DNA of 64,000 nt, from NCBI RefSeq assembly GCF_011386835.1, contig NC_088804.1:37745549-37809548 (forward strand), written 5' to 3'. Shown piece after piece: positions 1 through 11,299 of this stretch. Both the position numbers and the translations under genes were made by a program. The stretch is from Chrysemys picta bellii. Lineage: Eukaryota > Chordata > Testudines > Emydidae. Each line of letters begins with the position of its first letter. The first letter of the stretch is position 1. The notes below the pieces were generated by a model, which did no database searches, was not told the DNA's origin, and was given only the letters and a program-made list of their open reading frames with translations.

Positions 1-1225
1 ATCATTTCTGGCCCAAGTTTGTTTAAAATTGGACCCACATATCAAAACCACACGAAAAAATGAAACTCTATGGACTCAACTGAGTTTGTTTTTGGACTGA
101 ACTCAAACCAGAGTTCGAGGGATTTGAACTCAAGGCAAACTGAAACTCAAACAAAAGGCATTCACAACTAGTTGAAACCAAAAAGTAACTGAATACCAAG
201 GATGAAATCCCGGCTTCGTTGTAGCCAATGGAAATTTTACCACTGATTTTAATGGGATCAGGATTTTCATCTTGAATGCTCACCAGAAGCCCAATCTGAA
301 TTCAATCACCCTGATTTGACACTGGTAAATGTGTATGTACTAATTCCTAAAGGAACTATCCCATTATCATTAACTCTAAAACTTCAAGTCCTCAGTCAGC
401 CACTTTGGATTAACAGTTAACTTAAAATGAAACAAATATGAAACTCTGATTTACCGCTTACTTTCCTTCGGGTTAAGAACAACAACACATGTCAGCATAC
501 CTTAGATCTTTGCCCCAGGCCCACAGAGCTCAAACCTCTCCATTTAAGAAAGAAAGGACTAAAAGTCCTTTTTGTTTACATCTCTGTGCCTTTGTTTCCT
601 ACCTTTACTTCCTATCTTTTATTCTTAGATAGTTCTTTGATTTAGTGCCGTTTTCAGCCTCATATCAGTCATATTTAAGTGTTTCTACTAACTTTAATTT
701 GAAAGGGCAAAAGATGCCTGTTCAGAACTCCTTTCTGGACAGTTCACATGTTATGTGGTGAGAAAGAGCAGCTGATATTGCAGTGGCATTGCAAGCTGAT
801 AACAGAGGTTCATCGGCTGTTTTTTCAGAGAAATCTACACGCAGGCAGCCGTTTTACTGGAATCTAAACCATCTCATGTGGGCAAAGAACTTTGAATTCT
901 CGCCAGCAATGATAAACACATCCCATTTTTCTTTCCTTATCTGTTTGCATTTTGCTAATATCACCTCTCATTCCCTTCCGTTCATTTCCAGTGGCTATTA
1001 TCAGTGGACAGCAATGATATCCGCCTCACGCAACAAACCTACAACATTGGCGAGACTTTTCTCACACAACTGTTCTCTTTTCATGTAAGACATGGTTTAC
1101 AACAGACTATATCTGGGAAACAGGGCTTTGATTCAGAGAGAGCCTTGTTTATAGGAATTAAGGTCCAGCATATAGCAGGTGAATACTGGAACTAAGCTGA
1201 TACTGCTCTTAAGGGATTTTGACAC
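1..1225. other. No gene or repeat recognised
   Basis: Moderately AT-rich sequence without a supportable gene. The short frames here have no recognisable motif and no sign of splice-flanked exons. I see no terminal repeats or tandem arrays. Confidence 0.5.
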
Positions 1226-1262
1226 TTCCCTTATTCACTGTGGTACATTAGTTTGATAAATG
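1226..1262 (+). repeat. Exact 37-bp direct repeat, copy 1
   Basis: This 37-bp segment, starting TTCCCTTATTCACTGTGG and ending TTTGATAAATG, recurs exactly at 1696-1732. The identity stops abruptly on both sides in both copies. The 433 bp between them show no transposon ends that I recognise. The two copies could be a long target duplication or a templated filler sequence at a repair junction. Exact identity implies a recent event. Confidence 0.85.
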
Positions 1263-1695
1263 ATTCCATGAATAGACTCCCATTAATGACAAAACTCCCT
1301 TTTGACTTCAACTAATTTTGTACTTAATGAGTGGAACCATGCTAGCATTTGTTCTAACATGTAAGTACATTTAGAAGTAGACAACCAAGATGCCAAAAAT
1401 TTGCTTGACTGTCTTCATTGGCCTGAAAAACATTATAAAATAAAAACCCAATGAGAAAATTCTAGCCTACGGTTAATTATTTTGAATTCCAAATTCTGTG
1501 TGTTTGTTTTTTTCTGACAGCATGATGTGTATCTCAGAAAGCACACTGCTTACATGTGTTGCTGGATTGCAGTCTCTAAACAAGATGGTGAAGGTGTAAT
1601 TACTGTCTGAGACAAATTTACCCCAGGAATTCTATTTGAATTTATCACCTGTATTCTTTCTTTGTGTATTTGGAGGGGAAGTTTTCCAATGGTGA

Positions 1696-1732
1696 TTCCC
1701 TTATTCACTGTGGTACATTAGTTTGATAAATG
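1696..1732 (+). repeat. Exact 37-bp direct repeat, copy 2
   Basis: Second copy of the segment at 1226-1262, identical over 37 bp. The flanks differ: the first copy is followed by ATTCCATGAA and this one by CACTATGTTT. It lies 470 bp downstream in the same orientation. Confidence 0.85.
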
Positions 1733-3030
1733 CACTATGTTTATTTTTTCAAATTGCAGCTTGGAAAAGAACACATTTTTGAGCACGTTAAGGTTCCATG
1801 TAATAACTTAGGGCAAGCTCTCAAATGTACATAGCATTGATAGTAAATGATTTTCTGTGGCACTAAATGCTGTGCACTGGAGGTGGGAAATGAACATTTG
1901 GAAAAGTAAAAATCTAGGTAAAAACCTAGCATAATAATGTTTGCTACAAATGTGGGAGTTGCTGAGCAAGAAGCAACATTCCTTAAGTCTAGTGCAGGAA
2001 AAACTGGAGGAGTTAAGATGAAGTACAGATTTTCTTCTAATCAAATCCAGAAGACATGCCGTAAACCTTATTTTAAATAGATCCACTAAATTTGCAGCAT
2101 GAACATGACAGGCAGGCAAAATTGTGGATTTGATCACTTTAAAACCTGTGGATTCCTGGGGTTTTGGCTTCATCAGAGGCTTTGAGAAAAGACATGCTGC
2201 AAATTGCTGAAGGGTGTTACCAAACCAAGTTGCCAAGGGTTTAGTCTGCCTCAGTAATACAGAGAGCAGCTGGTTGCGTTAACTCCCAGTTAATTACCTC
2301 TTCATTTATGCAATCACTCTATAGTTTGTTCAGGGCAAGGTTAACTGGCAGTTTTAGTGCCCAAATCATTGAATTGAGTCACTTGCTGTAGAAAATAAAG
2401 GCTGAAAGATATAAAAACCCTCATCATTGTCTATGGTGTTCTTCGTTATAGGCATATTACAAAATGGCCTTGTAATTGTATAAGAGCGTTGGGTTTGCAA
2501 CAATACAATATATTCAAATCCTTTCCTACCTGAAACTGACATGCAGAAACCTTGGGGGTGATTAAATGCTACACTAAGTCTTGCTGGGCCAGATTCTGAC
2601 ATTGTTTCCCACACTGAGTAGCACAACACTCCACAAACAGCCCCTGTAATATAAATGACAGTCCTTGTAGGGGAAGATCAAACTCAGCATGAGAGAGAGT
2701 CAGAATCTAGCCCACTGTCAGCTATCTGAGATGGAAAATGACCATACAGGCCATCTTCTCCATCCCATCTAATTCAGGGTTGTCCACTACAGTCATATTC
2801 TCAAGAGCTTTTTTTGGTCTATTTTAAATGACTCACGTTATGTGGCATTTATCACTTTCCTTGGAATAATAGGGTAAAATTAAGGTATTTTCCATTACTC
2901 AATCAATATCACCCCTTTAGATCACCCTAATCAATTTCTCTTCTTCCTTGGTATTTATGACCAGCATGCACCCCTGTGTATACAAAACAAAGCTATTCCT
3001 TTTTATAACGCTGTCTCTCCCATAAACATC
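1733..3030. other. No gene or repeat recognised
   Basis: No transposon ends, tandem repeats or plausible exons were seen. A 142-residue frame on the minus strand (1808-2236) lacks any domain I can name and is probably chance. Confidence 0.45.
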
Positions 3031-3040
3031 AGTTCTTATT

Positions 3041-3190
3041 GCAAGGGGGGAGGATCCCAGAGCTCAAGCCTGAATGTCTACACAGCAATTTTTAGCCCCA
3101 CAGCCTGAGCCCGGCAAGCCCGAGTCAGCTGACACGAGCCAGCCGAGGCCATGTTGCAGGTCTTTTATTCCAGTGTAGATGTACCTATAG
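3041..3190 (-). mobile_element. Half of a palindromic MITE (TATGTCTACACTG family)
   Basis: The stretch reads GGATCCCAGAGCTCAAGCCTG, then a block containing AATGTCTACAC, then GAGTCAGCTGACACGAGCCAGC, and ends near CAGTGTAGATGTACC. It is the reverse complement of one half of the element at 24796-24970, which shares the CTGACTCAGGCTCACGGG and GTCTACACTG blocks. Intact family members are near-perfect palindromes, so this is a half copy. The family is placed from memory of turtle repeats. Confidence 0.6.
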
Positions 3191-3194
3191 AGTT

Positions 3195-4415
3195 TGAGGC
3201 TATTGAGAGATGGCATTTAGGTCTGGCTGATAGAGAAGCCATGAAATTCAGTTCAAAGTTTGGATTCAAACTGACACCCCCCTGCAATTTCTACCAGGAA
3301 ATATATAACATTCATTACTTTTATAAAAAGCATAAGCCAAACTTTATAAAAGTTTGGAGTTCTTTTTGATTGAAATTTTGGACAAAGACTTTTAATGGCT
3401 TCTTATTTTATAGAATCAATTCACCCTTCACTAACAAAGCAACGTTGAGGATTGTTTATTTTTTCTTTTTAATTTGGTGTACAGAGTTGGGGGCCCTCTG
3501 AATCTTCTATGCACCCCTGAGAATTCTCTTCCTCTTTTTCCCTCCCACTCCCACCATTTTAACCATTCACTCATTCTCATAATATCCATATTGTAACCAT
3601 CATCCTTTCAGCCAAGTAGGATCAAGTTTCTGTGAGATTCCCTTTGGAAGAAATCATTGGGGCTCTTTCATCAGATGATGAACAAAGCAAAGATTTTCCT
3701 ATCCCTCAAGGGATTAAATATGTTCCCTCCACAGTCTTCCTAACCCTGGCTGGCATCTGGAGTGAAAGACCAGGTCTATGACACACACCAAGATATCCAA
3801 ATGGGCATGCATGTCACCAAGCCCTGCCACTGGGCTAGCCTAACTTCTTCATTTTTTTTAAAAAAAGGATTTGGTTGTTATAAACAGCCTACTCCCTAAA
3901 AGCGTCAGTGGTACAGTCCTCATTAGCCATTCCACTGCATGAACAAACAACTGTTTTCTAAAAATAGCTACTGGAATATTCAGCCAATTTAGTAATTCAA
4001 CTGTTCTTAGGTGCTTGATTCTAGAAATAACAAGTCTGGGTGAAATGACATATTCACAGATTTGACATAAACAATCAGCCAGAAAACTCCATTAGTGTGA
4101 AGAGTTACAATCCTAAACAAAATGACTTTGTATCAGCCCATTTTAATAAAAAATGGATATTTCCCTGCTTGTATTTTTTGTTTCCTCAGAATCCCCGCCT
4201 CTAATCTCAGCAGAAGGCAACAATAAGACAGAAAGATGTATTTCATGTCACATTTGGCAATTATATTCTGTAGCAGTTCCAGGTTGGTCCTTTGGTAGGA
4301 ATGGCTAAACTCTCTAGTTTTTGCACAGTAGAAATTACGTATATATTTCCAAGAAACTTTTCTGCAGCCATTGCCAACTCTAACTGAAACTTCTTCAACT
4401 TTCACATTCCCGGTA
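3195..4415. other. No gene or repeat recognised
   Basis: AT-rich single-copy-looking sequence. No terminal repeats, RNA genes or convincing coding sequence were seen. Confidence 0.45.
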
Positions 4416-4419
4416 AGCT

Positions 4420-5700
4420 TAGGGTGGCCATTATTTGTATGGAATACCTCGCAGGTAAACTGAGGATGCCTTAGAAAATGTGACTAATAAGTTGATAGCT
4501 CTTTTATCTCTGTCAGTACTGAAGCAATGTCCCAGCTTGGCATAGGGGGTACTGTGCAGCTGAAAGTGCCTTCTTTGTCTTGAGATCTTAAAGCAAGGTC
4601 TTGACCATAATGTAGACCCCCTTGGCAAAGGGTCCCGAGGTCTTTGCAAACAACTCTCATCTCAGGTCTGACAAACTCAGTGCACCAAACACGTCTTGCA
4701 GAGTATTTATTCATAAAGGGTAACGTAAGCTATCCAAAGAAAGCTCGTAACTTATCAAAACTCATAAGCATTGTGAGATGTATGTACAAGTAAAATTTAA
4801 GGGATAATGTAACTACACTGAAAGTATGTTTTAGGGTCTTGGAGTAAAAGTTAGTCAGCACAGGGACCAATATGTCTCTGTGATGGCCCATTCAAGCTGG
4901 TGGTTAGCTGGTGATATAATGCAAGGCTTAATTGTCTAGCCTTGCTCCATCCCAAGACTATCAATGGAAGACATCAGAAGCACCTACAAACAATCGAAAC
5001 CACTTGGTGGTAAAAAAGGAACATTACAACAGAGGTGGTCACCCTGTCTATGAACAAAAACAAACAACCATTTCAGTACAACACAGGGTGAGGAAAGGCA
5101 TTTTGTATTCTTTTACTGAGGAAACATCTTGTGGAGTTGGGGATGTTTTCATGAAAGTTTGGATCCTGGTTTCTGTGAAGCCAGCCAGCTCTGCAACAGA
5201 CTGAATTTTGGGAGAAAAACCTACTTTATTTGATAGGAAAGGTATTTGATTCATAAGTGCATACCCTAGTTCACGTTTTAGGTTTGTTTTTGTATTGTAA
5301 CCATTTGTTTTCATCATGCTTTCTTGTTTCTAGATTAATCTTTATTCGTTCCTTAAATAAACCTACTTATGTTTAATTATAAGTGCTCAAGTGCTGTGAG
5401 ATTTTACAGGAGTGGTGATTTAAGGTAAAATTGGTTAACTGGGGTACAGTGCTCCTTTGGGGGCAGAGGATATGGGATTTCTGTGAGTAGCCAGTGTCGG
5501 GTTGGATATCACAGGGGAACACTTCAAGGAGATTCGGGCACTGGGGTCCACCAAGAGGAGAGCGTGTGAGTGGCTGAAAGGCTGGAGGTGTTAGGGAGTT
5601 AACACCCTATTACCACAAGCAAGACTCCTTTATGCTGGAGGCAGGGAGTAACAAGGTGATTCACAGTCCTGGGTACCCTGAGAACCACCATGTTGATTGC
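4420..5700 (+). mobile_element. LTR-like interspersed element, boundaries uncertain
   Basis: I recognise the 3' two-thirds as a turtle interspersed repeat: a segment around GTTTCTGTGAAGCCAGCC (about 5170), a T-rich run with ATTGTAACCATTTG (about 5295), an AATAAA signal at about 5356, and a tail with GGGAGTTAACACC (about 5596). A polyadenylation-type signal followed by about 300 bp of conserved tail fits the R-U5 part of an LTR. No paired LTR, primer-binding site or TSD was found. No viral protein is visible. Recognition is from memory, so the class is tentative. Confidence 0.4.
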
Positions 5701-5800
5701 TTATGCCATAGCACTTTTCACAAGAGTTGGGGGTATTAGCCCAAGTGTCTTCTCCAGATTTACTTATACTCATACTCGGTCTCTAATTTCAATCAGATAC

Positions 5801-6004
5801 AGTAGCTGGGATAGCTCAGTGGTTTGAGCATTGGCCTGCTAAACCCAGGATTGTGAGTTCAGTCTCTGAGGGGGCCACTTAGGTGTCTGGGGCAAAAATC
5901 AGTACTTCGTCCTGCTAGTGAAGGCAGGGGGCTGGACTCGATGACCTTTCAAGGTCCCTTCCAGTTCTAGGAGATAGGTATATCTCCATGTTTAAAAAAA
6001 AAAA
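5801..6004 (+). mobile_element. tRNA-derived SINE with CR1-like tail (tortoise polIII/SINE type)
   Basis: The head carries an A-box-like TAGCTCAGTGGTTTGAGC at 5812-5829 and a B-box-like GAGTTCAGTCTC near 5855, the spacing expected of a tRNA-derived pol III promoter. The 3' part (about 5928-5970, GGACTCGATGACC then AGGTCCCTTCCAG) matches the CR1 3' end at 57350-57410. The copy ends in an A-rich run at 5992-6004. SINEs of this design are known from hidden-necked turtles and borrow CR1 retrotransposition through the shared tail. B-box changes suggest a non-transcribed fossil. Confidence 0.85.
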
Positions 6005-6257
6005 TCCTGAGTATTTATTTCAACTCGTGCTCTGTACTTGTTCACAAGCCAAAGACAACCAACTACAATGCATGAAACCCAACCCATATACCCCTTTCCC
6101 AGACATATCAGTCCTTATTGTGGCCTTTCAGTGTATCCTGAAGCTCAACACATTGAAGCTATTTCCATCCAACATGGTGAGAGTAGTTTCCAATGTTAAA
6201 GACCACTCAGAGGGAAAACCCAGTTAACTTCCATTACTTTATATGGAAAGGGGTTTG

Positions 6258-6345
6258 AGTGACCTGAGGAAGAGCTCTGTGAAGTTCAAAAGTGTCTCTT
6301 TCACCAACAGAAGTTGGTACAATAGAAGGTATCACCTCACCTGAC
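6258..6345 (+). mobile_element. Fragment of Penelope-like 3' tail
   Basis: The block GAAGAGCTCTGTGAAG, then CACCAACAGAAGTTGGT, then ATCACCTCACC matches the 3' end of the longer copy at 19120-19625, with several substitutions. It contains the small CAACAGAAGTTG palindrome. No protein-coding part remains. An old, short copy. Confidence 0.65.
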
Positions 6346-6349
6346 TTCA

Positions 6350-8690
6350 CTAATGGCAACTGTGACGATATAGCATGATGAGAGGGGCATCGCTCAACGT
6401 ATCTAGGGCTTTATAGGTTGAACTCTTAAGTGCTCTCTGGAAGCCAGTAGATCTCAGAACTCTGATGTGTCACCCTCCCAGCAAGATCCACTGCTTGCTA
6501 TGTGAGCTGTTTCAGTTTCCAGTTTCTAAGGTGCTTTCTCTGTAGAGTACACTGCAGACATCTAATTTGGTGGTGACAAAGGCATGGATCATGATACCAA
6601 GGTCTGCATCTAAAACAAAACACAAACACATAAAAACCAGACAGTCTCCTAGCCAGGCACAGAAGGGAAAAGCTATCCTTCCAAACTGTGGCTATACATT
6701 TAAACACAGCTCCGGATCTAGCTATGGTTCCAGACTCTGAACACCACTAAGAAATGATGGGTATGAATCTTCAATGTGAGGATCAACTACAATTTCTGCC
6801 ATGCCTTCTGGCCACCCGGTAGCATCACATGATTAGTCTGGATTGAACTCATCTGGATTGAACTTTAGCCAGCCAATTCTTACTCCAACTTCATTTTTTG
6901 CTGCTCCAGCAGACCCCAAAGGCCGTAGAACTGGTATGAGTTGTCAAGATGTGGAGACAGAGTGCATGGGGGGCCTGCGACCCCAAGCACCTCAGGGAAT
7001 CTTATTCACCACTTGTTCACGGGCTGGGAGAATGGGCTTAATCTGCCGAACCCTCTGCAAACATCCCCAGCCTCCTACATGTGCTTGGAAAAAGCATATG
7101 GCCCACGATTTAGGTAGTTCTTTTGGGGCTCTTTTATGATAGAAGGCATGGTATCATACATCATGATGACGATGATTAGCTTATCCTACACAGCATCACA
7201 CTGTCTCCTGTGGTCTGCGAGTTGTGGTATTGCAATGTGCACTTTGGAATGACAATCTAACAGGAGCTTTCTGATGTGTGGTTAAATGCACATTTCTTTT
7301 CAAACTGTGTATTTATGCCAGTGAGTAGATCTGCATAAAGACTTAGACTGCTGCAAATTTCATAGGGCCATGTCCCAACACGGATCACTTTCCAATTTCA
7401 TTCCCCTCAGGATGCTATGTCAACGTCTCCCAGTTCCATTAATCTTGTGTTTTACCATCTGAAGGCCTCCAGCTCTCTTCGCTCCCTCCAAGATGTGACA
7501 GTGTTTCTCCTCAAGTGCTGACAAGTGCTGTTTCTCATTCTGAGACGGAGCTGCTCCCTCTTGTAAGAACCACATGCAGTTTTAAATAATACTTATTCAT
7601 CAGTAATGGCTATAGTAAGCCAGCTCTGGATTTCCATGCTGAGGTACTGATGTGTTTTACATCCCTTTCCTTTCTCAAAAGGGATTTTCTGTCTTTGAAC
7701 ACTAAATATGAGAAGCATTTTTCAAATTCTTTGACAGAATGCTTTTAACATATCAGTAGGGTTAATAAATCTCTTCCATTTGTCCCATTCACTTTTACCC
7801 TTAACGAAGAATTGATCAGGAACAAGCCGGGCTTGTGAGGAGGGCTCTGTTTCTAAGGCTGAAGTGAAAGTGATATATTATGCTCCAGGGCTCGGATACA
7901 AACAGGTTTGCTCGAAGCAGTGGACCACTCACTCCTGAGAGCCTTCCTCGGAAAGTAAGGAAACTTGAAAAAAGAGTCTTATAATTATGCCAGAGCACCA
8001 GCATGCCAGCATTCTCCATTCTCTGAAGCTTTCAGACACTTTTATTTTCTGTTGCTCGCTCCAAATGTGAATATTGGCGCATTCTAGAGCAGGAACAACC
8101 GCTTGATCATCCATTTACAGATAGAGATGAGACCAAACCAAAGCCCCAGTAGTTCTTAACAATGGGATGTTCAGATCCAGACCAGGGGATGAGGATTATC
8201 GCTAAAGAGGCTTTTATTTAATTCTAACAGGTCAAACTGGATTCCCGGATCCAGACACATCCAAGTGTTTGATTTCTGGCTCTGAATGCTACCTCTTGCA
8301 TTCCTTTCTGTGTTCAAAGTTTTGTAGGGTGTTTTTGTCATTCACACCGGGTTACAGTAATCAGCTCCCATCTATATGCTTTGACAGTCTCTCAAATTAG
8401 AGTGTCACCTCATTTACATTTAAGATTCCACACACTTACACCTCTGAAAACACCCTTATCTCACAAGTGGGTTACAGGCACACCGGGTAATTTAAACCAG
8501 GACAGCTCAACAAAGTGTCTCCCTTCAAAGTCAGTCTTGAGCAAGAAATAATGTCACTCATTAGAACTTTTGTATCAACTTTTAAATCAGTATTATTGTG
8601 AATGACCTAATTTTTTTGTAGTACGAGAGAACCTGTGTGAAACGTTTTAGCATGATCAAGGCTCGAACCTCAAGCTGCCATGACAGGGCC
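6350..8690. other. No gene or repeat recognised
   Basis: About 2.3 kb with no terminal repeats, RNA genes or plausible exons. The frames at 6843-7139 and 7816-8114 have no recognisable motifs. Confidence 0.45.
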
Positions 8691-8696
8691 AGGCAC

Positions 8697-8942
8697 TGCA
8701 GTATAATTCCAGTTATCCAAATTCCTTTTAACTGGTGTTTTACTAGTCAATGAAATTTTTTTGTCTTTCTTCTTAATGAAATAAAGTATTAAGAAAACAT
8801 CAGCATTACTCCCTTCATTCCTTATATTTCTATATCAGTGAAAATGCCGCTCAAAATAGCACTTCCGTTTATCCGAACATCTGGTTACCCCAAAGTTTTG
8901 GATGTCCCCCGAATCATTTGGATAAATCGGAATGCACTGTAT
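8697..8942. mobile_element. Tigger/pogo-like MITE
   Basis: The ends form an imperfect inverted repeat: TGCAGTATAATTCCAGTTAT on the left and GATAAATCGGAATGCACTG on the right (right end reversed starts CAGTGCATTCCGATTTATCC). ATCC-rich, CAGT-started ends next to a TA are typical of mariner/pogo (Tigger) derivatives. There is an internal related block, CCGTTTATCCGAACATCTGG, near 8868. No transposase remains in this roughly 246-bp copy. Confidence 0.55.
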
Positions 8943-9194
8943 TTGGATGTTCTATTCTCTTAGACTCACTATCATTTAAAGGAATAGATCATGGAGAGAG
9001 GTCCTTTTTATGAAGGGCTTTGTGAAACATAAACCAATTTACATAGGGAATGAGCCAAAGCCCATTGAAGTCAAACATAAACATCTAGCAACATAGTTAG
9101 GCTAACTAAAGTGGGGGGGAAATTAGGCCAAATCTTGAGGGTTTTTTACTCAGTCCTTTGTCAAGCAAAACTCCTCCCAAAGCTCCTCAGTGAT

Positions 9195-9285
9195 TTAGGA
9201 GCCTCCATCGGTGTCAAAAGCGACTTAGGCATTTAGGAACCTAAGTCCCATTGACTTTCCATGAGAAAACTGAAAATCTGGCCAA
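9195..9285. mobile_element. Half of the palindromic AAAATCTGGCC MITE family
   Basis: The block CCTAAGTCCCATTGACTTTCC followed by GAAAATCTGGCC is the right half of the palindromic family seen more completely at 22937-23124. The left arm is degraded. An old copy without visible TSD. Confidence 0.45.
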
Positions 9286-9369
9286 TAATGAAAATTAAGT
9301 AACAGCTGAGGAAAGGCCTCTGTCTTTGGCCTGTCCCTTGAGAGAGTTTTTTCCTTTTTAAAATAAAAA

Positions 9370-9395
9370 TACATACACACAAACACACACACACA
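9370..9395 (+). repeat. (AC)n microsatellite
   Basis: Short interrupted run of AC dinucleotides, starting ACATACACACAAACACAC. Confidence 0.8.
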
Positions 9396-9472
9396 GAAGA
9401 ATGTTCAAATATGCCTGAAGATCGAGTGTTGCCACAGTTAAAACATCAAATATCCTGCAAGTAGAACGGATT

Positions 9473-9595
9473 TAGGGTGAGCAGACAGCAAATGTGAAAA
9501 ATTGGGACGGGGTGGGGGTGTAATAAGAGCCTATATAAGAAAAAGACTGAAAAATCGGGGCTGTTCCTATAAAATCGGGACATCTGGTCACCCTA
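9473..9595 (-). mobile_element. 123-bp hAT-type MITE (TAGGGTGACCAG family)
   Basis: The copy starts TAGGGTGAGCAGACAGC and ends CATCTGGTCACCCTA, a terminal inverted repeat shared with the copies at 31627-31757 and 52110-52232. It is flanked by the 8-bp direct repeats AACGGATT (9465-9472) and AACAGATT (9596-9603), one mismatch apart. An 8-bp duplication is characteristic of hAT transposition. It is non-autonomous and lies in the orientation opposite to the other two copies. Confidence 0.88.
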
Positions 9596-9603
9596 AACAG
9601 ATT

Positions 9604-11095
9604 AAAGGGCCTGGTATCACTGTGGGGGTAATTTCAATCACAAGCTTGTTAGGTTAAGGATGCAATACTAGATGCAAGCATCAGTGGCAGGACAGATGGG
9701 GAAACAATTTGCAGCCACCGGCTGAGTCAAAGTCAGCCCTCAGGACTCTTCCATCATGAGTCCCATTACAGTTGCTCCGATGGGGCTTTGTGGGGATGGA
9801 GAACTGTCCAAGGAATGCTGCTATAAGAGCCGGTGATTATGTGGCTGTCAAAAGCTTTGGTGGCACAATAAGATCACCAGTGATGGACATAAACTGTATA
9901 TTCAACCAGATCCCCCCCTTAAAGACCTAGTTAGAGAACAATCTGGGTGGCGCTTGATCTGCAAGGAGGCTACGTCCCTTTGGGATTTGCCATGCTGATG
10001 AGACCTGCCACAGCATAGGTTCATCCTGGCCATACCTACTCCCCTCCATTATCAAGCCCTTCTCTTTCCCTCTTACCCCCTGCATCCATTGGTCCCATGC
10101 TCTGGGGTGGGGCTGCTACAGAGGTGGTGCAGAAGCTGTTGGAGCTGGCTCTGCACGCAAGCTCTGGGGGTATTCCTGATGGGGTGGGGGGAAGAAAGTG
10201 ACACAGACCAATAATGAATTCTGCCCCTTTTCTCTTATTTTTCTGCATAGCAACATGAACCTGAGGGGCCTTGTATAAATAATGACATCAGGTTAGATAG
10301 GTTTTCTATAAATAGTCCAGGTCCTGTTGAAGCAAGTAGAAGTTCAGCAACTGGCTGCAGTATTCCCAGAGTCAAGCCCAGTGGGTCCATTGCACATTGC
10401 TGCTTTGATGGTGAAACTCACATAGGGTGGTCGTGTTTGCATTGGTCTCAAATGTTTAAAAACTAACAAAACTGAACTTGAAAAGCATAGCTCTAGTTGG
10501 CCCCTCTGATACCAAAGTCCTGATTTTATAGGATGTGTTTTCATAAATGTAAACTTTCCCCTCTCCCTAAAATCTGTGATGAGGAGAATGGTGTTCAGAT
10601 TAATTAATAATTGGATTATAAAAAAGAGCCCTTGGAAAGTTTACAGCTTCATCCTCTGCATATGGCAAACATCTGGAGAATCCATCAGGCTTTTCATTCA
10701 TTGTCCTCACCTTCTCCACAGCTCTGTGTGTGTGCTACTCAGTGCCAAAGTGAGCATGTGTAACAATTAGAAGCAATATCTTCGCACAAGTGTCTTGCAA
10801 ATAAGGAATTTTCCTTGGAGCTATTTCCATTAAGCTCATTTGCTAGGTGCAGCAGTGCTCCCTTAGAGGGGAATAAAGAATTGATGCTCCAATCCTATTT
10901 ATATTTGTTTGTTCTCCTATAGAAATATAGACCAGGTTCATGTACAATTTCAATCTTACAAAGACTCCTCCCCATGCTTAAAGCATTTGAGTAGTTCCAT
11001 GGCAATTGCATGTGGCATAGCATATTGAAATGAGACTACTTATATGCATATAGTTAAGCACGGTTATACATTTTTACAGGGTCATCAGGGTTATT
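9604..11095. other. No gene or repeat recognised
   Basis: About 1.5 kb without recognisable repeats or genes. Short frames at 10036-10770 show no domain signature. Confidence 0.45.
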
Positions 11096-11099
11096 TAAT

Positions 11100-11290
11100 G
11101 GCTTCCTGGAAGGGAACAGACTAGTGGGGTATTGCAGGGATCAGTATTTGGACTAGCCTTATGTAATGTCTCCAGTATTGAAATGGAAAAATGAGTAAAC
11201 CGCATGCTAATGAAATTAATTGGTTTTATTACATTGGAAGGAGTTCTACCTAGCAGTGAGGATAAGGGGAAATAATATAATGGGATCTAG
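11100..11290 (+). pseudogene. CR1-type reverse transcriptase scrap
   Basis: Translation near 11131-11200 gives SGVLQGSVFGLALCNVSS, which resembles the CR1 motif region SGVPQGSVLGPVLFNIF. A stop follows shortly and the FADD box is not intact. Only this small part of ORF2 is recognisable. It abuts the 3' end of the opposite-strand LINE that begins near 11300, so one of the two was probably truncated by, or inserted into, the other. Confidence 0.6.
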
Positions 11291-11299
11291 AACACTAAT

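Noticed and set aside
1808..2236. 142-residue minus-strand frame
   Set aside because: No domain or signal; flanking sequence looks like ordinary non-coding DNA.
5801..5875. Possible tRNA gene
   Set aside because: A- and B-box-like words are present, but the sequence does not fold as a complete cloverleaf and continues into a CR1-like tail and A-run, so it is a SINE head.
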